Source: Candidatus Krumholzibacteriia bacterium
GTDB lineage: Bacteria; Krumholzibacteriota; Krumholzibacteriia; LZORAL124-64-63
Assembly (NCBI GenBank): GCA_030590265.1
Contig: JAUUYW010000184.1
Coordinates: 1 to 6,757, forward strand
Length of the DNA: 6,757 nt
Reading direction: 5' to 3'
The position numbers and the translations under genes were made by a program. The notes under the pieces are model-generated. The model was not told the origin of the DNA. It saw only the letters and a program-made list of their open reading frames with translations, and did no database searches. Every line of letters starts with the position of its first letter. The stretch's first letter is position 1. Below are positions 1 to 4,975 of this stretch, piece by piece.

Positions 1-19
1 AAACAAGGAGGCAAACATC

Positions 20-661
20 TCAGTCTTCTTCCTTTTCAAGGTTGGTGGGATTGTCCCAATGGCATAAGGAACCCAAAAGGTTGAGCTCATCCTGTTGGCG
101 AGGTTTTCTGGTCAAAGCATCGCGTAAAATCGTCTCCCCCACTTCGTCCAGCAGGATATTCCACTCTTCAGCCGAGTGCGCCGATCCATGGCCGAGGCAA
201 ATTTCCGTAGCCAGGCCATGGGTGAAAATGGACATTTTTTTAAGAACAATGATGCGTTCAGTCTCAGGCAAATCAACCAAATCAGGCATTTCAGATATGA
301 ATTCCAGGAGTGCTTCCATGATTTTGAAACCAGGATCCGGCCGGTTGCTTTTGGCTAGAAAAAGTGCTTCATACCAACGTGGGTGTTTCCAGGCAAAATC
401 CAGAACCCCAAGTCCTATGTCCAAAAACTGGTGTCCTGATTGACCGTGGCGTGTGCCGCTCATGAGACGAACCACCGCTTCGTCCACCAAAGCCTGCTCC
501 AATTCATCCATAGTGCTGAAAGTGCTGTAAACCGGGGCTGTTGAAGAGCCAATCTTTTCAGCCACATTGCGGGCTGTCAACTGCTCCAAACCCTGTTGAT
601 CCACCAGGTCAAACCCGGCCTTGATGATCTCTTCACGCGAAAAAACTGATTTTCGAACCAT
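20..661 (-). CDS. TetR/AcrR-family transcriptional repressor
   Basis: This is a DNA-binding one-component regulator of about 213 residues, a normal length for the family. Seen in the sequence: an N-terminal TetR domain with helix 1 around residues 8-22 (SREEIIKAGFDLVDQQG), then a helix-turn-helix at about 27-48 ending in STAPVYSTF, which matches the family's conserved recognition helix (tlYxhF pattern). The C-terminal ligand/dimer half contains FTHGLA, resembling the HG motif of WHG-type TetR C-termini. I chose the ATG at 661 over the in-frame ATG at 706. The extra 15 residues (MYLKFSLNFCIWWLP) are unlike TetR N-termini, and the candidate promoter and operator lie almost on top of the 706 codon. 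A weak GGTGG lies about 7 bases before 661. The ligand and target genes are unknown; the targets may include this gene itself or genes beyond position 1. Confidence 0.88.
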   Translation of the reverse strand: MVRKSVFSREEIIKAGFDLVDQQGLEQLTARNVAEKIGSSTAPVYSTFSTMDELEQALVDEAVVRLMSGTRHGQSGHQFLDIGLGVLDFAWKHPRWYEALFLAKSNRPDPGFKIMEALLEFISEMPDLVDLPETERIIVLKKMSIFTHGLATEICLGHGSAHSAEEWNILLDEVGETILRDALTRKPRQQDELNLLGSLCHWDNPTNLEKEED

Positions 662-706
662 TGGCAACCACCAAATGCAAAAGTTCAGGGAGAATTTCAA
701 GTACAT

Positions 707-730
707 AACGAACGTTATATAACAAATGTT
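707..730. promoter_or_regulatory. candidate TetR operator (palindrome)
   Basis: A perfect 10-bp palindrome, GTTATATAAC (714-723), is flanked symmetrically by AAC and GTT arms, giving AAC-N4-GTTATATAAC-N4-GTT over 24 bp. Sixteen of the 24 positions are symmetric. It lies just upstream of the TetR coding region and overlaps the candidate -10 box of that gene. This is where self-repressing TetR regulators usually bind. The operator role is inferred from symmetry and position only. Confidence 0.55.
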
Positions 731-744
731 TCAAAATAAACCAA
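716..744 (-). promoter_or_regulatory. candidate sigma-70-type promoter of the TetR gene
   Basis: Read on the minus strand, a -35-like TTGGTT (739-744) is followed after 17 bases by a -10-like TATATA (716-721). Transcription would start near 709, giving a leader of about 48 bases before the ATG at 661 but almost none before the ATG at 706. That supports the shorter protein. The region 731-800 is clearly richer in A/T than the flanking genes, so chance matches to a -10 box are easy there. Confidence 0.4.
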
Positions 745-807
745 TATATTTAAAAGTTTTATATAATCCCTACTAACCTGCTATAAAACTAACAGAACGC
801 CACCAAT

Positions 808-2427
808 TCAGGACTCCTTCGAGGCCAGGGGATCACTGGGGGAAGCCAGTTCTCCATTGGGGAAAGTCAAAAATACACGGCATCCTTTGTCAGGTTTCGA
901 ATCGATCAACATTCGACCATGAACTGAACGCATGCGTTCTCGAATGCTGAAGAGCCCAAACCCTCCACTGACGGTTTGGGGATCGGTGATGTGTCGCATG
1001 GAGTTGGGGTCGAAACCATTTCCGGCATCTTCCACCATGAGGGTGAGAAAACCATCCACATGGCTGATGGTGATGGAGCAATGGTCAGCACCACTGTGTT
1101 TGCGGATGTTGGCCAGGAGTTCGCGCACCGATTGGAAAGCCATGGTGCGAATATCTTCAGGCAATTCCAGCCCTTGCCCCTCTATACCCAGACGACAGGA
1201 GATGCCGGTAGTGGCCCCGTATTGGTGGGCCAGCCAGCCCAGGGCAGCCTCGAGGCCCACTTCATGCAACACCGGCGGGAAGAGTTCAAAACTGAGATTG
1301 CGGGCCTGAGTCATGGTTTCATCGATGATTTGCAGGGTTTCACCAACCACTTGGGGCACTTCAATCTTGTCCGGGAATTTGAGCAAAGTCACTTTGGCGC
1401 GAATTCCAAACAATTGCTGGGCCAAGCCATCATGAATGGCCGAAGCCAGCTCTTTGCGCTGACGATCTTCAACCAGAGAAAGCTGTGAACTGAGGGAGCG
1501 CAATCTGTCTTGGTAATCCAAGAGCTTGCGCTCGGCAATTTTGTTGTGGGTGATATCTTTGACAACGGAAAAAACGACTTCCCGGTCCGGGTAGGGAAAG
1601 GAGCTCCAACTCAGCCAAAGGAAACTGCCATTGCGGCAACGGAATCGCATGTCCAGTTCATCGATAGGCTGGCCCTGGAAGAGGGAATCAAAAGCGTCCT
1701 GGGTGATTTCCAGGTCATCGGGATGAATGAAGAAGGTCAGAGGTTGCCCCATTAGCTCATCACGGGACCACCCCAAAACCCGCACCCAAGCCGGATTGAC
1801 TTGCTGCAACACACCATCATATCCCCAAACGGCCAGCATATCGATGGACAGGTTGAAAAGACGATCGCGTTCTTCTTCGGCCGATACCCTGATCGTGATG
1901 TCGGCAAAACTGCCTACCAGACGCAAGGCCGTGCCGGACTCGTCGTGGTTTGCGGTCACCCGGCTGTGGACCCAGTGGTAATCGTCATCCTTAAAAAGGA
2001 TACGAATTTCAAAGATCACTTCAGCTTGAACTTGTGAACTCAGATCTGAAAGGGATTGCTTCACCCCCGGTCGATCATCGGGATGGATTAACTCCAGCAA
2101 GAACTGGGGATCTTCATTGATGTCATCCAAGGTAAAACCCGTGGCTTTGAGAACAAGATCCGAAACAAAAAGCCGGGATTCCACCAAATCCAATTCCCAA
2201 AGGGATGCACCCAGATCATCAATGCCGCGTCTGAGGCGGGCTTCACTGCTGAGAAGCCGATGGGTGATGTCTTCGTTTTCGGAAATTTTCAAGGTCAGTT
2301 CGCGATTGAGCTTTTTCAACGAAGCCGTCATGGCTTCGGCCCTCAGGCGCTGGTGGCGATTGAAAACAAAGGAGCCAACGATGACCAGTGCTAAACCAAA
2401 GAGAAGCAATTGCGTTGTGCCAAGCAT
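808..2427 (-). CDS. membrane-anchored PAS-PAS sensor histidine kinase, NarL/DesK type
   Basis: A 539-residue sensor kinase. One hydrophobic segment at residues 5-22 probably anchors it in the inner membrane, with almost no periplasmic part. A coiled-coil-like stretch follows (about 25-65). Two PAS domains (about 62-182 and 186-298) each carry an IHPDD motif typical of the PAS_3 fold. The dimerisation/phosphoacceptor domain is of the HisKA_3 class, with His332 in AIHDGLAQQL. The ATPase domain shows an N box (RELLANIRKHSGA, Asn440), a G1 box (EDAGNGFD, Asp467) and a G2 box (GGFGLFSIRERM, about 488-499), so the kinase looks catalytically complete. The sensor input is therefore likely cytoplasmic or membrane-proximal. 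Such kinases normally phosphorylate a LuxR/NarL-type response regulator, but none is present here. An in-frame stop lies about 35 bases upstream with no ATG, GTG or TTG between, so the start is well bounded. The Shine-Dalgarno sequence is weak. Confidence 0.93.
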   Translation of the reverse strand: MLGTTQLLLFGLALVIVGSFVFNRHQRLRAEAMTASLKKLNRELTLKISENEDITHRLLSSEARLRRGIDDLGASLWELDLVESRLFVSDLVLKATGFTLDDINEDPQFLLELIHPDDRPGVKQSLSDLSSQVQAEVIFEIRILFKDDDYHWVHSRVTANHDESGTALRLVGSFADITIRVSAEEERDRLFNLSIDMLAVWGYDGVLQQVNPAWVRVLGWSRDELMGQPLTFFIHPDDLEITQDAFDSLFQGQPIDELDMRFRCRNGSFLWLSWSSFPYPDREVVFSVVKDITHNKIAERKLLDYQDRLRSLSSQLSLVEDRQRKELASAIHDGLAQQLFGIRAKVTLLKFPDKIEVPQVVGETLQIIDETMTQARNLSFELFPPVLHEVGLEAALGWLAHQYGATTGISCRLGIEGQGLELPEDIRTMAFQSVRELLANIRKHSGADHCSITISHVDGFLTLMVEDAGNGFDPNSMRHITDPQTVSGGFGLFSIRERMRSVHGRMLIDSKPDKGCRVFLTFPNGELASPSDPLASKES

Positions 2428-2489
2428 TTTTGCCAGCCATTTCCGTTGGGTTGAAGTTACTCAGAGCCTCGAAAGGCGTCAGTGGAGAA

Positions 2490-2519
2490 ATTGTAGACCA
2501 GGGCCACCGGGCAGCGCAA
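2490..2519 (-). promoter_or_regulatory. candidate promoter of the histidine kinase gene
   Basis: In the 98-bp gap between the VTT gene and the kinase gene, the minus strand reads TTGCGC (2514-2519), an 18-base spacer, then TACAAT (2490-2495). The -10 box matches the sigma-70 consensus at five of six positions; the -35 match is modest. If real, the kinase has its own transcript in addition to any read-through from the membrane-protein gene. No clear terminator was seen in the gap. Confidence 0.35.
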
Positions 2520-2525
2520 TGCGAA

Positions 2526-3227
2526 TTAGTCGTTTGAGGGTGGTTCAACCGAACCCAGGGCCTTTTTGACCATCTTTCCCACTTGCCAGGTCAGAACAAT
2601 AAAGAACAAAACACCCACCACAAGCAAAGCCAATTCAAGTTTGTTCTCGCCAAAACCATTTTTGCTGAATTCACCTGTTTTTCCAGCCAGCGCCCCTACC
2701 CATACCTGGGCCACCATGCTGGGTAAGATGGCTACTATAGCCAGCATGTAAGCCTTAAAAGGGCTTTTTCCCACTGCCAAAGCATAAGAAGCAAGACCGT
2801 AATTAAAGGGTGAAAGGCGTGTTAAAATGTTCAGACGTAAGGCCTGATCACCAGCAACATTTTCAATGGCCGAGAGCTTGGGGTTGCGTTGGATAAGGTT
2901 GTGCACGAACCCTCTCAGCAGGGTCCGTCCAAGGAAAAACATTAAGGCGCCGGACAAAATCCCGGAAGGAAAGATCAGCAGCAAACCAAGCCAGGGACCA
3001 AACAGGACTCCGGCCGTGAAACCCAAAACCGAAACTGGAAAACAGAGGCTGGTAAGAACAACAAAAGAAGCCATGAACAGGAGAAAGCCCAGGGAGCCAC
3101 CATCGGAAACCATCTGCTCCACTATGGGCCACCACTGGCGTCCTTTGAAGGCCATCAGGACAATGGCTCCAAGCAGAATGGCAAGGCCCACCAGACGCCA
3201 TGGGTTGTTGTTGGTTGTGGTTGTCAT
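2526..3227 (-). CDS. TVP38/TMEM64 (VTT/DedA-type) membrane protein
   Basis: A 233-residue inner-membrane protein of the VTT ('SNARE-associated', DedA-like) superfamily, TVP38/TMEM64 branch, at the usual length. It has hydrophobic segments at about 11-27, 45-64, 66-95, 160-182 and 197-219. The family signature is visible. A FPVSVLGFTAGVLFGPWLG stretch (63-81) is followed by SGALMFFLGR (92-101), the Gly-rich half-membrane hairpin. Then comes LTRLSPFNYGLASYAL (135-150), where Arg137 and Pro140 correspond to the conserved R..P..nY motif. Members of the superfamily are linked to lipid scrambling, undecaprenyl-phosphate or phospholipid recycling and membrane homeostasis; which of these applies here cannot be told. 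The first residues, MTTTTNNNP, come from a low-complexity ACAACC-rich stretch. It is the first gene of the minus-strand block, 98 bp ahead of the sensor kinase. Confidence 0.9.
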   Translation of the reverse strand: MTTTTNNNPWRLVGLAILLGAIVLMAFKGRQWWPIVEQMVSDGGSLGFLLFMASFVVLTSLCFPVSVLGFTAGVLFGPWLGLLLIFPSGILSGALMFFLGRTLLRGFVHNLIQRNPKLSAIENVAGDQALRLNILTRLSPFNYGLASYALAVGKSPFKAYMLAIVAILPSMVAQVWVGALAGKTGEFSKNGFGENKLELALLVVGVLFFIVLTWQVGKMVKKALGSVEPPSND

Positions 3228-3385
3228 GCTGTGTTTCAGTCCGTTTAGGTTTTGGTGAAGAGGTTGTTATGATAAAATGCCACAATGGTAATTCGGGGCC
3301 AAGGCTTTTTCGTGTGGAAGATGAGGACAAAGCCCATTAGAATGCATCGTGCCACTTAAACCTACATCATTTCCAATGAACTGAA
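3228..3385. promoter_or_regulatory. divergent intergenic region with candidate promoters
   Basis: This 158-bp gap separates the minus-strand VTT gene from the plus-strand glycosyltransferase gene, so it must hold promoters in both directions unless transcription enters from elsewhere. On the plus strand TTTTGG (3250-3255), 17 bases and TAAAAT (3273-3278) form a weak sigma-70-like pair. A second, weaker pair is TGGAAG (3315-3320), 17 bases and TAGAAT (3338-3343). I found no convincing minus-strand pair, no strong hairpin and no open reading frame worth calling. Specific promoter boxes are tentative. Confidence 0.35.
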
Positions 3386-4975
3386 ATGGATCAATTCTCA
3401 ATGAAGTTCATATGCCACGACAACTGGAGCAGGCAGGAGAAGTTCTTTCTGGGTGTGGTTGTTTTGCTGGCCGTTCTGATGATGGCTATCCGTAGCAACG
3501 AAACTCCCATTGGAGCCAATACGGATGATGCCTATTACATTGAGATGGCGCGTTCCATTGCCGAAGGCTTGGGTCCTGTTCTCAACACCGGGCCAGATGT
3601 TGCACCCACGAACCCTGATATTTTCCCGCCTGGGTTGCCATTGTTGCTCAGCCCCATCGCAAAACTATTTCCGCACTCTCTGTCACCCATGAAAGTTCTG
3701 CCGGTTTTCTTCACCCTGCTGCTCATTCCCCTGTGCTTGACCTTGCCTGGCCCCCATGCCGACAAACAAACGAAGTTGATGGTGACGGCTCTGGTGATGC
3801 TCAATCCCTGGGTCATTGCCTGGTCGGGTCGGGTGCTCAGTGACACTGTTTTTGCGGTGGTCTCCCTGGCTGCGCTGCTGGTTTTTTCAAGTATGAAGCC
3901 AGATATCCAGCAGCAGAAACGTCATCTTTTGGCTCTTATCCTGCTTTGTGCCCTGGCGATCAGTGTTCGCACTGTGGGCTGGACTGTTGTTGTGACCATC
4001 AGCATTATATTAGTTTTCAGGCGGCAGTTTTGGTTGGTTCTGGGATTCATTTTGGCTGTGGTTGTTATTCTTGTGCCCGGGTGGCTGCTTCAATCCGGCG
4101 AAGTCGCGCCCATTTCCGGAGCATATTGGACCCAGATGTTCACGCGGGAAGCCTGGGCTGTCTGGCCTTTGATATCCAACAATCTTCTGCATTACCTTGC
4201 CGAATTGCCAATGGTTTTGGTACCTGTTTTCGGTGCCCCGGTGGCTGGAGTACTGACTCGTTTCGGTATGGGTGGATTTTATCTTCCTGCTTTAGTTGTC
4301 TTGGGTTGTGCCCTGTTCTGGTTGATTTGTTTTTCGGCTGTGAAGTTTTCGAGCCAAAGTATTGAAGGTTCCAGGTTTAAAATATTCACACTGTATTTGG
4401 TGGTTTATGGCGGTGTTTTGCTCAATTTTGACGGGTATCCTTCCGGGGTTCAAACACGTCTATTAATTCCTGTGTTGCCGATCCTTTGCTGGTTCGTGGT
4501 TGTTGGGTTGAGGGAAGTATCCTTCCGTAAATTTCGCATTTTACCCAACCTTGTTTTTGGGATGATGATTCTTGCCGCTCTGGCTCACAATGGTTGGCGC
4601 ATGGCTTATCCTCTTCGGACCAGCGTTGATGCTGAAGGTCGGGGTTTTGTCGATCCAGGTGCCGGAGCAGTTTGGATTGTTGAAAACACAGCCTCTTCGG
4701 ATATTATCATGGTGCAGGAGCCTTTGCAGCGGCACATTCATTTCCGAAGGGATGTGATTGGTTTCCCCGAAACAATCAGTGAAACAGATCTGCTTGCAAA
4801 ATTGAATGAGTTCGGAGTGGGAATTGTTTTTCTCGGCCCGTCTGTCCACTTTCTGCCAAATCGGTTGGATGAGAGGGGAACGGCAATGTTGCAATTGATG
4901 AAATCGATGCCCGAAGTTTTCAAGATTATGGAAAATGATTTGGATGAAGGGATTTTCGTATTTTCACGCATCTGA
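3386..4975 (+). CDS. polytopic GT-C glycosyltransferase-like protein (GT39/ArnT-like)
   Basis: A 529-residue integral membrane protein with about ten or more hydrophobic segments (first at about 20-35, last at about 387-400) and a soluble C-terminal tail from about 425 to 529. GT-C hallmarks are visible in the expected order. NTDDAYYIEMARSIAEGLG (45-63) places Asp47/Asp48 in the first periplasmic loop, where the catalytic acidic pair sits. FPPGLPLLLSP (80-90) matches the conserved PPG motif. SGRVLSDTVFAVVSL (147-161), SVRTVGWTVVV (193-203) and QTRLLIPVLPIL (356-367) match later family blocks. Relatives use polyprenyl-phosphate-linked sugars to glycosylate lipids, glycans or proteins on the outer face of the inner membrane; the acceptor is unknown here. 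The stop overlaps the proposed start of the next gene. No good Shine-Dalgarno precedes the ATG at 3386; the in-frame ATG at 3401 (residue 6) is an alternative with no better site. Confidence 0.85.
   Translation: MDQFSMKFICHDNWSRQEKFFLGVVVLLAVLMMAIRSNETPIGANTDDAYYIEMARSIAEGLGPVLNTGPDVAPTNPDIFPPGLPLLLSPIAKLFPHSLSPMKVLPVFFTLLLIPLCLTLPGPHADKQTKLMVTALVMLNPWVIAWSGRVLSDTVFAVVSLAALLVFSSMKPDIQQQKRHLLALILLCALAISVRTVGWTVVVTISIILVFRRQFWLVLGFILAVVVILVPGWLLQSGEVAPISGAYWTQMFTREAWAVWPLISNNLLHYLAELPMVLVPVFGAPVAGVLTRFGMGGFYLPALVVLGCALFWLICFSAVKFSSQSIEGSRFKIFTLYLVVYGGVLLNFDGYPSGVQTRLLIPVLPILCWFVVVGLREVSFRKFRILPNLVFGMMILAALAHNGWRMAYPLRTSVDAEGRGFVDPGAGAVWIVENTASSDIIMVQEPLQRHIHFRRDVIGFPETISETDLLAKLNEFGVGIVFLGPSVHFLPNRLDERGTAMLQLMKSMPEVFKIMENDLDEGIFVFSRI

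Noticed and set aside
5..18. Strong AAGGAGG on the plus strand near the window edge
   Set aside because: No ATG, GTG or TTG follows at suitable spacing, and the region beyond is the coding sequence of the TetR gene on the other strand.
778..795. Possible terminator hairpin after the kinase gene (CTGCTA...TAACAG)
   Set aside because: The stem is only six pairs including a G-U, and no T-run follows on the minus strand, so it does not qualify as an intrinsic terminator.
976..1488. 170-codon open frame on the plus strand opposite the kinase domain
   Set aside because: It mirrors the HisKA_3/ATPase coding sequence, whose motifs are intact on the minus strand; no domain is seen in the mirror product.
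2243..2548. 101-codon minus-strand frame that could be a lost N-terminal sensor domain of the kinase
   Set aside because: The product has no signal peptide, membrane segment or sensor-like pattern, and most of it overlaps the kinase in another frame.
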